Below, in pieces: positions 12,372 to 24,789 of a DNA stretch of 64,000 nucleotides. This DNA is from Lycium barbarum (Eukaryota > Streptophyta > Magnoliopsida > Solanales > Solanaceae): assembly GCF_019175385.1 (NCBI RefSeq), contig NC_083337.1, positions 43,934,938-43,998,937 on the forward strand, read 5' to 3'. Every line of letters begins with the position of its first letter. Position 1 is the first letter of the stretch. A program made the translations under genes and the position numbers. Below the pieces are notes generated by a model that was not told where the DNA came from, searched no databases, and saw only the letters and a list, made by a program, of their open reading frames with translations.

Positions 12372-12411
12372 GTCCACAAACAAAAGGACCTCAGTACGGA
12401 TAATATACTGA
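12372..12411 (-). other. Two-hairpin LTR module (B 3' LTR)
   Basis: Stem 1 is TCAGTAC (12391-12397) with ATACTGA (12405-12411), one pair lost by mutation; the other B LTR keeps GTACTGA at 30955-30961. Stem 2 is GTCC (12372-12375) with GGAC (12386-12389). Confidence 0.6.
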
Positions 12412-12668
12412 ATATGTAAGGCATAATCAATAACATAATAGAAGCATGATCGATAACATAAGAAAGAAGAGTCATGGGATGATAGAGCCATTTATACCTT
12501 TAGCAACGTTCATCATATTTGCTTACCCTTTTTCTAATGGGAACTTTCCATTTCATACATTTATACATATAGTAGAATCATACCTGACTATAGAGGTTCG
12601 TTTTCTCACATACATGGCCATGACAAGGCTCGGTGTTATACATACCTGGCCCTACCAAGGCTCAGTGT

Positions 12669-12673
12669 CATCC
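12669..12673. repeat. Target site duplication CATCC (left copy)
   Basis: Directly precedes the TG of element A and is repeated at 23675-23679. Confidence 0.95.
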
Positions 12674-15593
12674 TGTTATGTCCCGTGTTTTCGCATAATT
12701 GGAAATCGAGAAAAATAATTAAGACTTGTATGTTGTAAGGAGATAAATTGATTTTAGTCATTATGCTTATGTCGTTTATGAAATTATTGGCGTAAATACA
12801 TTGGAGAAGGCCGAGGGTAAATTTGGAATTTCGAAAATTAGTTTCGGGAATTACAAAACGAGCCTTCATCGAATTGGGCCAAGAAAAAATTGGAACAAAA
12901 ATTGAGGCCCAAGTCTTTGGGGTGGCCGGCCAAGAGGCCAAGGCCCAACCCATTTTTAAGTGGTCATGTGACCACCATGTGACCAACTAATCATGTATGT
13001 ATACATACCTATCCTTAGAATTATCTAGAACAAGAAAAATCAAACTCAACTTTGAGCATTGAAGCTCTCTCGGCCGAACCCCTTTGGGAAAGAAAGAAAA
13101 AATTTCTAGCTTTTGTTTGTGGCTCAAAAATCTTGTTCCTCCCATATTTGTAGTGTACTCAAGACGCTCTTTAACGGGAAACAATTAGTTTGGCGAAAGG
13201 AGCACGTTTGCGACGAGTCGGATTTTTAAGAAAAGGTAAGAATTTTGCCCTTTTAGTGTTATGGAATTTTGTATGAATATGTTAAGGATTGAGAATAGAC
13301 GAGAATTTCGTAGTTTTGATATGTGTATGAAACCGTGGGTGTGTATGAATATGGTGTAGTGGCCGTGAGTTAGGTGGGTTGGAAGGGAAGGCGAATTGAA
13401 TTCTATTTAGTTCGTTAGTTGCGTCGTTGTGACATTTATAATGTAAATGAATGTTTAATGAGTTGAATTGGCGTTGGAAAATGGTTGTGGATTATTATGG
13501 GAAAGTATATGACTTTTGTATATTTGTGTATATTGTTGTATAAATATGACATTAAGACTTTAAATGTGAATTATGGTTGTTGCTAATGAATGTGGGATGA
13601 AACAATACGAGTTAGTATGTTCGTCGGAGTTGTCGACGTTTCGGATGGAAATATGGAAAGTGACGAACTTCTTGAATTTATGTATATTGTTTGGAACATA
13701 ATTGGGATATGTTTGGATAACCTTGAATGAGTAAATGAATACAATAATGTGGACATTAGTTTGGTATTGTGAAGTTTGAATGAAAGTTGTCAACTTATAT
13801 AAAAAGGAAGAACATTGAAGTTAAAGTGAGTTAGCTTTGGGTTATGTTGTTTATGATGTTTGGGTTGTTGTGTTGATGTTTATTGAGCCGAGCTAAGTCT
13901 CGGGGGTGTTATATATATAGGGGAAGTGCTGCCGAAATTTCGGTAGACAAAAATGAAGTTAAAGGAATTCTTAAGCTTTAAAATCTCTAATTGGTAACTT
14001 TGACCATTTGCAGATTCTGGACGAAACGGGATCTGAGTTTGGGGTGAGCATAAGACGTTTATAAGGTATGTAAAGCTACCCACTTCTTCTTTTGGCATGT
14101 CTTAGTATGTTAGGTTGATATCGGAACCCCGGGAGCAATTCTGCTCCTCGAAATCCGATCTAGAAAATGGCTACTATTCATTCAATTCAATTGAAGCCTA
14201 ATGTTCCTATTTTGGCTAGAAAGCAATCCAACGTCCGAAACTTATGCAAATGCAATCGGATTACTTTGAAACCTTTATGTATGATCCCATAGACCCTAAA
14301 TGTCCGTAATTCATGTTCGCCACCTTGACTTGACCCGAGATGGGCCCGCTAACCCCGAGATGCCTTGTTTGTTCTATTAGGCTCTCCTTTTTAGAAAAAT
14401 CTTGACAAGGGGTCTTCGATGTTGAAATTGTCCTCTATGAAATAATGTTTTGATTATTATAATATACTAAGCTATGTTTTGAGCCATTCGTACCACTTTG
14501 GAAACATTTTGGTGAAATGAACTTCTGTACTAACTAATTATTCAACTATTTTGATTAATGAATTGACTTATGAAGTAATCAAGTTTTGAAAGGCTATTTT
14601 GATATATAAATTGCATTATTTGCTCACGACTCCGCTCGTGCCCTTATTATGACTTCGTTCACCGGTTCCCGGGCCGGTTATGATTCGTGCGCACTATGAT
14701 AAATTCGGCCGTATGCTGTGTTACGGTTCCCGAGACCTCGCCATAGGGCCGGGTTCCGTTTGGAGTTATGCTGTGATATGGCTGGTGGTATGATATGCTG
14801 ATATGTGTGTGCTCGGGGATGTACGGAGATTTGAATCTTCTGGTGTTATGCTGTGTGTGGCACCAGCGTCGGAGTGGTGACCACGTTCCTGAGCTTTGCA
14901 TGATTTTGTTTGCATTATGTATATATGATTTTGATAAACATTTTGATATACTGTTCGGCATTTCTCTCTTTTGTATTCTGTTCGCTTTCAGTTGTGGCCT
15001 ATGTTTCTATACTCCATGCTTTACATACTCAGTACATCTTTCGTACTGACCCCCTTTCTTCGGGGGCTGCGTTTCATGCCCGCAGGTACAGACCCCGGTG
15101 ATCCACCACTGTAGGCTCCACTTCTGCTATTTCGGAGTACTCCCTTTGATTCGGAGTCCAATTTTGGTATATATATCTTTTGCCATGTATATATTTCTGT
15201 ATATCTGACTATTTGGGTACGGCGGGGCCCTGTCTCGTCATATGGTTCTGTCGGTCAGTTTAGAGGTCTGTGGACATGTCTGTGGGTTATGGTCTTTCTG
15301 TATGCTTATGTGTATATGTTGTTTGAGCGATCCTATACGCCGAGGCGGCCGGTCCGCATATGTTTATACGTTGCCTTGTTAGCCCTGTGTGGCCTTTGAT
15401 GGTGTTTGCTGTGTGCAGGATTATTCTGGATAGTCCGAAAAACAAAGGAAACTCTGCCGAAATTTTTCTAGAAATTGTCTAAATTTGGAATATAGCCTTG
15501 TCGGCTTCTGCTATATATTTGAATGCGTTTGATAGATGGGTTTGGGTGCCTAGATCGGGCACTAGTCACGGCCTACGGGGTTGGGTCGTGACA
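12674..15593 (+). repeat. 5' LTR of element A
   Basis: The LTR is 2,920 bp, from TGTTATGTCCCGTG to GGGTTGGGTCGTGACA. Inside are GTGGTCA-TG-TGACCAC (12960-12975) upstream of the presumed transcription start, the perfect palindrome CCGAAATTTCGG (13932-13943), a block of CCGG-containing degenerate repeats (about 14625-14900), and the two-hairpin module (15029-15066). Short ORFs inside it (for example 116 codons on the minus strand at 12636-12986) recur in the other LTR only because the LTR is duplicated. Confidence 0.95.
15029..15066 (+). other. Two-hairpin LTR module (A 5' LTR)
   Basis: Stem 1 pairs TCAGTAC (15029-15035) with GTACTGA (15043-15049). Stem 2 pairs CCCCC (15050-15054) with GGGGG (15062-15066) across the loop TTTCTTC. 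Confidence 0.75.
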
Positions 15594-15597
15594 AAAG

Positions 15598-15609
15598 TGG
15601 TATCAGAGC
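15598..15609 (+). other. Primer-binding site of element A
   Basis: TGGTATCAGAGC, complementary to the 3' end of initiator tRNA-Met, four bases after the LTR end at 15593. Confidence 0.95.
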
Positions 15610-15797
15610 AGTTTGTCCTCGGAATGTCTACAGGCCGTGTCTCGTAGAGTCTTGTTTATCGATGTGTTGTGCACCACATCTATAAATAGGAGGCTACAGG
15701 GCATTTAGGGTGTTACTTCTCTTTGGAATCTTAGATCGTGCGATAGAGCTGTGCTATTAGGACGATTCTGATCTGACCCGTTATTGTGTTTGCAGTG

Positions 15798-18700
15798 ATG
15801 CCTCCGAAGAAGGCAGCGGCGGCCCAGAAGGGCAAGGCGAGGATGGGAGAGACCAGTCAGGCACAGCGAGCTACCCGGGCTCGTGTTTATGATTTTCGTG
15901 AGGTCGTGCCCCACTCAGAGGGGTCCGCTACACCACCAGTGGTACAGCCTGGAGCAGGTCCATCGGCAGCTCCAGAGGCCCGAGTACCCGCTCCTGAGAC
16001 TCCAGCTCCGCAACCAGGGGCGGAGGACAGGACCCTGACGGAGGCTGTGCAGTTGCTGACCACATTGGTAGCGGGGCAGGCTCGCAGACGCGGGTGGAGA
16101 GATGATGATGATGACGACAGGCGTGACAGCCTGAGAGTTCGAGAGTTCCTATCATGCGGCCCTCCAGAGTTTTTCGGGTCTAAGCTCGATGAGGACCCCC
16201 ATGACTTTATTCGGGGGATGCGGCGCTCACTAGACTTGGACAGGGCTTCAGAAACTGAGTCTGTTGAGCTGGCTTCGCATAGACTACGGGATGTTGCTGC
16301 CCACTGGTATGAGTCCTGGGAGCTATCCAGGGGTGAGGGTGCTACCCCAGCTACTTGGGACGAGTTCGTGACTGCTTTCAGTCACCACTTTTTGCCCCCA
16401 GAGTTACGGCGGGCACGGGTTGACCGATTTTTGCATCTGTAGCAGAGGGGTCGGAGCGTCCGTGAGTATAATATGGAGTTCGATTCTTTCGCCCGATATG
16501 CACCTACCATAGTAGCAGATATGGCCGATCAGATGCACAGATACGTGATGGGGTTAGACAGCTATTTGATTGATGGCTGTATGGCGGTGGCATTGCAGAC
16601 AGACATGGATATTGCCTGACTACAGGCCTATGCCCTGGGTATGGAGGACCGACATAGAGCTGATTATTCTAGCAGAGATCGGGACAGGAGGCCGCCCAAG
16701 AGGGCCAGATCCGCAGGTTATTCTGGAGATTCTCGAGACGGACAGCCTCAGCAGCAGCAGTCAGGCAGACATCCTCCTCCAGTCAGGCCGGGGTACACAG
16801 CCGGCCGGTAGGAGGTTTGACAGTGCAGGACCGTCTGGGGCCGGTCAGAGTTCCAGAGCATCAGGTTCACAGGTATCCAGAGGTCCCAGTCAGCCCAGAC
16901 CACCCAGGCCCCGTTGTTCCCATTGCGGGAAATCGCACCCGGGAGAGTGTTATCGACTTACTGGAGCCTGTTTTTCATGCGGCGGTCAGGGCCATATTAT
17001 GCGAGATTGTCCGTTGGCGAGCGGTTCTGGTAGTGTAGCTCAGCCGACGGGATCAGCCGCTGGTTCATCATCTGCTCCATCAGTTGCACGCCCTGCGGGG
17101 CGAGGTATGCCTGCACCGGCGGGACGCGGTCGAGGTCGTGGCAGTGCTTCAGGTTCTAGCGGTCCCTCGAACCGCATATACGCATTGGCCAGCCGCCAGG
17201 ACCAGGAGGCTTCGCCGAACGTCGTCACAGGTACATTACTGGTTTTCTCCAGATCTGTATATGCACTGATTGATCCTGGCTCTACATTATCATATATTTC
17301 CCCGCTCGTTGCTAGTAAAATTGGGATAGTGTCTGAGCCTATAGAGCCATTTGAGGTCGCTACACCAGTTATGGATTGTATTATTGCAAGGCAGGTATAT
17401 AGGGATTGTTCTGTGACTATATGTGATCGCTGCACTAAAGCTGATTTGATAGAATTAGATATGCTGGAATTCGATGTCATTATGGGTATGGACTGGTTAG
17501 CTTCCTGTTATGCTAATGTCGACTGCCAGAAAAAGGTAGTCTGTTTTCAGTTTCCAGGGGAACCAGTTATAGAGTGGTTCGGGTCTACAGCATCGCCGAG
17601 GGGTAAGTTTATTTCGTACCTCAAGGCTAAGAAGATGATTCTGAAAGGTTATATCTATCATTTGGTTCGTCTGCACGATACTGCAGCTGAGACACCTACC
17701 CTTCAGTCTGTTCCGGTCGTTAATGAATTCCCAGATGTATTTCCTGATGAGCTTCCTGGCCTTCCGCCCGAGTGGGAGATCGATTTTACTATAGAGTTGA
17801 TGCCAGATACGCAGCCTATATCTATTCCTCCGTACAGAATGGCACCGGCTGAATTGAAGGAGTTGAAGGAGCAGCTGGAAGATTTGTTAGATAAAGGCTT
17901 CATTAGACCCAGCACATCACCCTGGGGAGCGCCGATATTATTTGTGAGAAAGAAAGATGGGTCACTGCGGATATGTATTGACTATCGGCAACTAAATAAG
18001 GTGACTATAAAGAATAAATATCCCCTCCCCCGGATTGATGATTTGTTTGATCAGTTGCAGGGTGCTAAATATTTTTCGAAGGTAGATCTGCGCTCAGGTT
18101 ATCATCAGGTGCGAGTGCGAGAATCAGATATCCCGAAGACTGCTTTCAGGACCCGGTACGGGCATTATGAATTCAGAGTTATGTCTTTCGGGTTGACTAA
18201 TGCTCCAGCGGTATTTATGGATCTCATGAATCGGGTATTTCGGCCTTTCTTGGATATGTTTGTTATTGTGTTCATTGACGATATTCTGATTTACTCGCGA
18301 TCAGCCGAGGAGCATTCGAATCATTTGAGGACGGTACTTGGTATTCTCCGTCAACAGAAATAATATGCTAAATTCTCCAAATGTGAATTCTGGTTAACTT
18401 CTGTGGCATTCTTGGGCCATATTATCGGTGCAGATGGTATTCGGGTCGATACGCAGAAGATCGAGGCTGTACAGGATTGGCCCAGGCCTACTACTCCGAC
18501 AGAGGTGCGCAGTTTTCTGGGATTAGCCGGATATTATTGCAGGTTCGTGGAGAATTTTTCTTCCATAGCAGCACCACTGACGAAGCTTACTCAGAAAGCA
18601 GTGAAATTTCAGTGGACCGATGCCTGCGAGCGCAGCTTTCAGATGTTGAAAGAAAAATTAGTTACAGCACCAGTTTTAGCTCTTCCAGAAGGATCAGATG

Positions 18701-20663
18701 GGTATGTTGTCTACTGTGATGCCTCTAGTATTGGGATAGGTTGTGTGTTGATGCAGCACGGTCGAGTTATAGCCTATGCTTCTCGGCAGCTCAGACCGCA
18801 CGAGAAGAATTATCCCACTCATGATCTTGAGTTGGCCGCGGTGATTCATGCTTTGAAGATTTGGTGGCACTATTTATATGGGGTCCATGTTGATATTTAT
18901 ACGGACCATAAGAGTCTCCAGTATATTTTTAAGCAGAAAGAATTGAATTTGCGGCAGAGAAGATGGCTTTAATTATTGAAAGACTATGACGTTGATATTC
19001 TGTACCATCCTGGGAAAGCCAATGTGGTAGCGGATGCGCTTTGCCGCAAGTCCATGGGTAGTTTAGCTGATGTACCATCTGGTAAGAAAGACTTGGTTCG
19101 TGAGATTCATCAGTTGGCCAGCCTTGGAGTCCGTTTGGCAGATTCTGGAGATTCTGGGATTTCTGTTCGTGCAGTTGCTGAATCATCTATTATAGAGGAG
19201 GTAAAGCAGCGTCAGTTCGAAGATCCTATTCTGATTCAGTACAGAGATGTGGCCCTTAATAAAGCAAAGACTCCGTTTGAAATTTCTCCTGAAGGGAGTA
19301 TTATTATATGACGGCAGATTCTGTGTACCGGACGTTGCAGGGTTACGGCGGCAGATTATGGGCGAGGCGCATAATGCACGGTATTCTGTTCATCCTGGTT
19401 CCACTAAAATGTATCATGATCTCAGGTATTTGTATTGGTGGGACGGTATGAAGAAAGATATTGCCGAGTTTGTTAGTCAGTGCCCGAATTGCCAGCAAGT
19501 TAAAATTGAACATCAGAAGCCCGGTGGATTACTATAGAAGATGGAAATTCCCGCCTGGAAATGGGAGATGATTAATATGGATTTCGTTGTTGGGTTACCG
19601 CGCACTCCACGCAGGTACGATTCTATTTGGGTTATTGTTGACCGATTGACTGAAATCAGCCCATTTTCTTCCGGTCCGGACTACTTATTCGGCTGAGGAC
19701 TATGCTAGATTTTATATCAGAGAGATAGTTAGACTTCACTGGAGTCCCTGTATCTATTATTACTGACCGAGGTGCCCAGTTTACGGCAAATTTTTGGAGG
19801 TCATTTCAGGAGGGATTAGGGACTCAGGTGAGCCTCAGTACAAGCCTTTCATCCCCAGTTCGACGGGCAGGCTGAGCGCACTATTCACACGCTGGAAGAT
19901 ATGTTGTGGGCCTGCGTTATTGATTTCAGGGGCAGCTGGGATGATCACTTGCCACTTATTGAGTTTGCCTATAATAATAGTTATCACTCCAGTATTCAGA
20001 TGGCGCCGTACGAAGCCCTTTATTGTAGGAAATGCAGATCTCCTATTGGTTGGTTTGACGTAGGCGAAACTAAGCTAATTGGGCCAGATGTGATCCAGGA
20101 AGCAGTGGATAAGGTAAAACTTATTCGGGAGCGATTATTGGCTGCTCAGAGTCGACAGAAAGCTTATGCAGACAGACGACGTCGACCGTTAGAGTTTCAG
20201 ATTGGCGACTGGGTGTTTCTGAAGGTGTCGCCCATGAAGGGTGTTATGAGATTCGGTAAGAAGGGTAAGTTGAGCCCGCGGTATATTGGGCCGTATCAGA
20301 TTGTTCGAAAGATAGGCGAGGTCGCCTACGAGCTAGACTTACCATCCGACTTGGAGGTCGTACACCCGGTATTTCATGTGTCTATGCTGCGAAAATGTAT
20401 TGGTGATCCTTCCAGGATATTCCCAGTGGATGACATTCAGGTAACAGAGCATTTGTCTTATGACGAGCAGCCTATAGCTATTCTGGATCGACAGGTGAGG
20501 AGATTACGCACTAAAGAAGTGCCCTCCGTTAAAGTCCTAGTGGCGCAACAATAACCGGGAAGAGATGACTTGGGAGGCGGAGGACGAGATGAAGAAGAAA
20601 TACCCCTACTTGTTCCCGACGTCCACAGGTAATTTAAACTTTTCAGTTTGTCGTGTTGATTGA
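15798..20663 (+). pseudogene. gag-pol of element A, broken
   Basis: The probable start is the ATG at 15798 (MPPKK...), matching G. Gag runs to a CCHC zinc knuckle at 16969-17010 ([14 protein letters not shown]). The protease motif DPGST starts at 17272. Reverse transcriptase has FIDD at 18271-18282. RNase H, integrase and a chromodomain-like tail follow. Comparison with G shows these breaks: TAG at 16440 (CAG in G), TGA at 16617 (CGG in G), a frame change near 16770-16795, TAA at 18361 and 18970, a one-base insertion near 19295, TAG at 19535 (CAG in G), further small insertions near 19650, 19740 and 19845, and one near 20540. The product cannot be made as one chain. The family role is gag particle plus protease, RT/RNase H and integrase; here it is dead coding sequence. 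Confidence 0.9.
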
Positions 20664-20736
20664 CAAAATGAATTACGTATGCCATTATTAAAAGGGACTC
20701 CCCCGCCATGATCATAAGACTTTATAAGATTAATTT

Positions 20737-20772
20737 AACATTCGGGGACGAATGTTCTTAAGGGGGGGAGAA
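20737..20772 (+). other. Pre-PPT hairpin and polypurine tract of A
   Basis: AACATTCG-GGGA-CGAATGTT (20737-20756) is an 8-bp-arm hairpin. The polypurine tract AAGGGGGGGAGAA at 20760-20772 follows and abuts the 3' LTR. This is where plus-strand DNA synthesis would be primed. Confidence 0.85.
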
Positions 20773-23674
20773 TGTTATGTCCCGTGTTTTCGCATAATTG
20801 GAAATCGAGAAAAATAATTAAGACTTGTATGTTGTAAGGAGATAAATTGATTTTAGTCATTATGCTTATGTCGTTTATGAAATTATTGGCGTAAATACAT
20901 TGGGGAAGGCCGAGGGTAAATTTGGAATTTCGGAAATTAGTTTCGGGAATTACAAAACGAGCCTTCATCGAATTGGGCCAAGAAAAAATTGGAACAAAAA
21001 TTGAGGCCCAAGTCTTTGGGGTGGCCGGCCAAGAGGCCAAGGCCCAACCCATTTTTAAGTGGTCATGTGACCACCATGTGACCAACTAATCATGTATGTA
21101 TACATACCTATCCTTAGAATTATCTAGAACAAGAAAAATCAAACTCAACTTTGAGCATTGAAGCTCTCTCGGCCGAACCCCTTTGGGAAAGAAAGAAAAA
21201 ATTTCTAGCTTTTGTTTGTGGCTCAAAAATCTTGTTCCTCCCATATTTGTAGTGTACTCAAGACGCTCTTTAACGGGAAACAATTAGTTTGGCGAAAGGA
21301 GCACGTTTGCGACGAGTCGGATTTTTAAGAAAAGGTAAGAATTTTGCCTTTTTAGTGTTATGGAATTTTGTATGAATATGTTAAGGATTGAGAATAGACG
21401 AGAATTTCGTAGTTTTGATATGTGTATGAAACCGTGGGTGTGTGTGAATATGGTGTAGTGGCCGTGAGTTAGGTGGGTTGGAAGGGAAGGCGAATTGAAT
21501 TCTATTTAGTTCGTTAGTTGCGTCGTTGTGACATTTATAATGTAAATGAATGTTTAATGAGTTGAATTGGCGTTGGAAAATGGTTGTGGATTATTATGGG
21601 AAAGTATATGACTTTTGTATATTTGTGTATATTGTTGTATAAATATGACATTAAGACTTTAAATGTGAATTATGGTTGTTGCTAATGAATGTGGGATGAA
21701 ACAATACGAGTTAGTATGTTCGTCGGAGTTGTCGACGTTTCGGATGGAAATATGGAAAGTGACGAACTTCTTGAATTTATGTATATTGTTTGGAACATAA
21801 TTGGGATATGTTTGGATAACCTTGAATGAGTAAATGAATACAATAATGTGGACATTAGTTTGGTATTGTGAAGTTTGAATGAAAGTTGTCAACTTATATA
21901 AAAAGGAAGAATATTGAAGTTAAAGTGAGTTAGCTTTGGGTTATGTTGTTTATGATGTTTAGGTTGTTGTGTTGATGTTTATTGAGCCGAGCTAAGTCTC
22001 GGGGGTGTTATATATATAGGGGAAGTGCTGCCGAAATTTCGGTAGACAAAAATGAAGTTAAAGGAATTCTTAAGCTTTAAAATCTCTAATTGGTAACTTT
22101 GACCATTTGCAGATTCTGGACGAAACGGGATCTGAGTTTGGGGTGAGCATAAGACGTTTATAAGGTATGTAAAGCTACCCACTTCTTCTTTTGGCATGTC
22201 TTAGTATGTTAAGTTGATATCGGAACCCCGGGAGCAATTCTGCTCCTCGAAATCCGATCTAGAAAATGGCTACTATTCATTCAATTCAATTGAAGCCTAA
22301 TGTTCCTATTTTGGCTAGAAAGCAATCCAACGTCCGAAACTGATGCAAATGCAATCGGATTACTTTGAAACCTTTATGTATGATCCCATAGACCCTAAAT
22401 GTCCGTAATTCATGTTCGCCACCTCGACTTGACCCGAGATGGGCCCGCTAACCCCGAGATGCCTTGTTTGTTCTATTAGGCTCTCCTTTTTAGAAACATT
22501 CTTGACAAGGGGTCTTCGATGTTGAAATTGTCCTCTATGAAATAATGTTTTGATTATTATAATATACTAAGCTATGTTTTGAGCCATACGTACCACTTTG
22601 GAAACATTTTGGTGAAATGAACTTATGTACTAACTAATTATTCAACTATTTTGATTAATGAATTGACTTATGAAGTAATCAAGTTTTGAAAGGTTATTTT
22701 GATATATAAATTGCATTATTTGCTCACGACTCCGCTCGTGCCCTTATTATGACTTCGTTCACCGGTTCCCGGGCCGGTTATGATTCGTACGCACCATGAT
22801 AAATTCAGCCGTATACTGTGTTACGGTTCCCGAGACCTCGCCATAGGGCCGGGTTCCGTTTGGAGTTATGCTGTGATATGGCTGGTGGTATGATATGTTG
22901 ATATGTGTGTGCTCGGGGATGTACGGAGATTTGAATCTTCTGGTGTTATGTTGTGTGTGGCACCAGCGTCGGAGTGGTGACCACGTTCCTGAGCTTTGCA
23001 TGATTTTGTTTGCATTATGTATATATGATTTTGATAAACATTTTGATATACTGTTCGGCATTTCTCTCTTTTGTATTCTGTTCGCTTTCAGATTGTGGCC
23101 TATGTTTCTGTACTCCATGCTTTACATACTCAGTACATCTTTCGTACTGACCCCCTTTCTTCGGGGGCTGTGTTTCATGCCCGCAGGTACAGACGCCGGT
23201 GATCCACCACTGTAGGCTCCACTTCTGCTATTTCGGAGTACTCCCTTCGATTCGGAGTCCACTTTTGGTATATATATCTTTTATCTGACTATTTGGGTAC
23301 TGGCGGGGCCCTGTCCCGTCATATGGTTCTGTCGGTCAGTTTAGAGGTCTGTGGACATGTCTGTGGGTTATGGTCTTTCTGTATGCTTATGTGTATATGT
23401 TGTTTGAGCGATCCCATACGCCGAGGCGGCCGGTCCGCATATGTTTATACATTGCCTTGTTAGCCCTGTGTGGCCTTTGATGGTGTTTGCTGTGTGCAGG
23501 ATTATTCTGGATAGTCCGAAAAACAAAGGAAACACTGCCGAAATGTTTCTGGAAATTGTCTAAATTTGGAATATAGCCTTGTCGGCTTCTGCTATATATT
23601 TGAATGCGTTTGATAGATGGGTTTGGGTGCCTAGATCGGGCACTAGTCACGGCCTACGGGGTTGGGTCGTGACA
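20773..23674 (+). repeat. 3' LTR of element A
   Basis: The LTR is 2,902 bp with the same ends as the 5' copy. It lacks about 20 bp present near 15181-15205 and differs at roughly 30 other positions by my reading. The two-hairpin module is conserved at 23130-23167. Confidence 0.95.
23130..23167 (+). other. Two-hairpin LTR module (A 3' LTR)
   Basis: TCAGTAC (23130-23136) with GTACTGA (23144-23150), then CCCCC (23151-23155) with GGGGG (23163-23167). Confidence 0.75.
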
Positions 23675-23679
23675 CATCC
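23675..23679. repeat. Target site duplication CATCC (right copy)
   Basis: Matches 12669-12673. Confidence 0.95.
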
Positions 23680-24754
23680 GTACCCAACTGCGGTGGTGTG
23701 CGCGCAATAGATATCATACCCGGCCATATAAGCTCGGTGTCACTTAATAGTCATATATATATATATATATATATAAGAGTGCATAAGTATTATCAACATC
23801 ATCATCATCCTCACTATCGCTACATCTTTCCTTAGAGGATCAGCTATCATGGGATAGAACCAATAGTACCATGAGAACATCAAGAACTATGAGCTTTGGT
23901 GATTCTAGGAATCGAAGCCATCATAGAAGACATTATGGAATTCACGTGAAGGTATACACAATGGAATGATGCCTTAAGGAAACAAGGGTTAGCCTTACAT
24001 ACCTCTTTGTCTTCTTAACTACCTAACGTTCATCGCCAAGGCTTGAGAAATCTACATTTAAAAGGATTCATACCATGTTTAAGTCTTAAAGACATTCTTG
24101 AATTCAAACTAGAACAACTCATGAGCTAACAAAAATTGGGTAGCATTTCCCCTATTTCATCGACTTCCACCATATCGTAAAACCATCCCCAAACAACCAT
24201 AACAACATCCACAATATCACAATCAAGTGGTAATATTCCATTAAGTCTCAAAATTCATTCTCATATTCAACTTATACGAACAACTTCACACCAACCCTTT
24301 GCACAATTTTATACAACACTTCCTTGTCATCATTAACACCCTTCATAACAAGATTATATCCATAGCATACTAAAAATCATGACTCAAGTTAGTTTACTGC
24401 TCAAAATATCATAAATTCTACATTTGAGCTCCATTTTCTACTTTCTTCCCTCACCCAAGTCATTCAATACCAACATGCTTAAAAACATGAAATAGACATG
24501 AAAAATAACCTTTTATCTCATAGGAATGGGCTTTGGATCAAGTTACCAACTTGTATGAAAACCCTAGCTTCAATACCAAAGAAATTCATAAAGTCTACTA
24601 ACCCTAGTGAATCTTCCAACACGTGGATATCTTGATTCTTGCCTCTTGATCTTTGATTTCTCTTGGGTTTGGTCCAATATATGTATGAGAAGGTTCTAGA
24701 GCTCTCAAGGGTTTAGGAGAAGTGGAAAAACTAAAAATAAGAACAAGGGTCATC

Positions 24755-24762
24755 TATTTATA
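24755..24762 (-). promoter_or_regulatory. TATA box of the B LTR
   Basis: TATTTATA on the plus strand is TATAAATA on the minus strand, a good match to a plant TATA box. It lies just downstream, in the transcribed direction, of the palindromic cassette at 24790-24945. Confidence 0.55.
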
Positions 24763-24789
24763 TCAAAAGAACAAAGCTGCCCGACCAAG

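Larger units (their letters stand above)
11903..12673 (-). mobile_element. 3' LTR of element B, distal part
   Basis: This begins TGTCAAGACCGAATCGG, a mutated form of the usual TGTCACGACCC end, and runs 771 bp to the insertion point of element A. The LTR resumes at 23680. The same sequence appears at 30463-31283 in the other B LTR (shared AATCGGAGGG, CCGGAGCTAACCCACCC and ACAGCTGCAGCTCCGG blocks), with several per cent divergence. It includes the two-hairpin module at 12372-12411. Confidence 0.85.
12674..23674 (+). mobile_element. Complete LTR retrotransposon A (Ty3/Gypsy chromovirus, Tekay-like)
   Basis: An 11,001-bp element with TG...CA LTRs (12674-15593 and 20773-23674), an initiator tRNA-Met primer site, gag-pol in the plus orientation, a polypurine tract and a perfect 5-bp duplication CATCC. 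It is inserted in the 3' LTR of element B, whose sequence continues without loss across the two duplication copies. A line-by-line comparison of the LTRs by eye gave about 30 substitutions and one gap of about 20 bp, near 1% divergence. At a commonly assumed 1.3e-8 substitutions per site per year that would be about 0.4 million years. The gag-pol is nevertheless broken many times. Confidence 0.95.

Noticed and set aside
12636..12986. 116-codon minus-strand ORF, nearly repeated at 20735-21085
   Set aside because: It spans the start of the A LTRs and crosses their outer edges into unrelated sequence, so it is a chance ORF in repeated DNA.
16570..18363. The ATG at 16570 as a genuine start of a 597-residue protein
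   Set aside because: The first ~60 residues are out-of-frame gag. The true frame enters only after an indel near 16770-16795, so this is a frame-shifted pol remnant.
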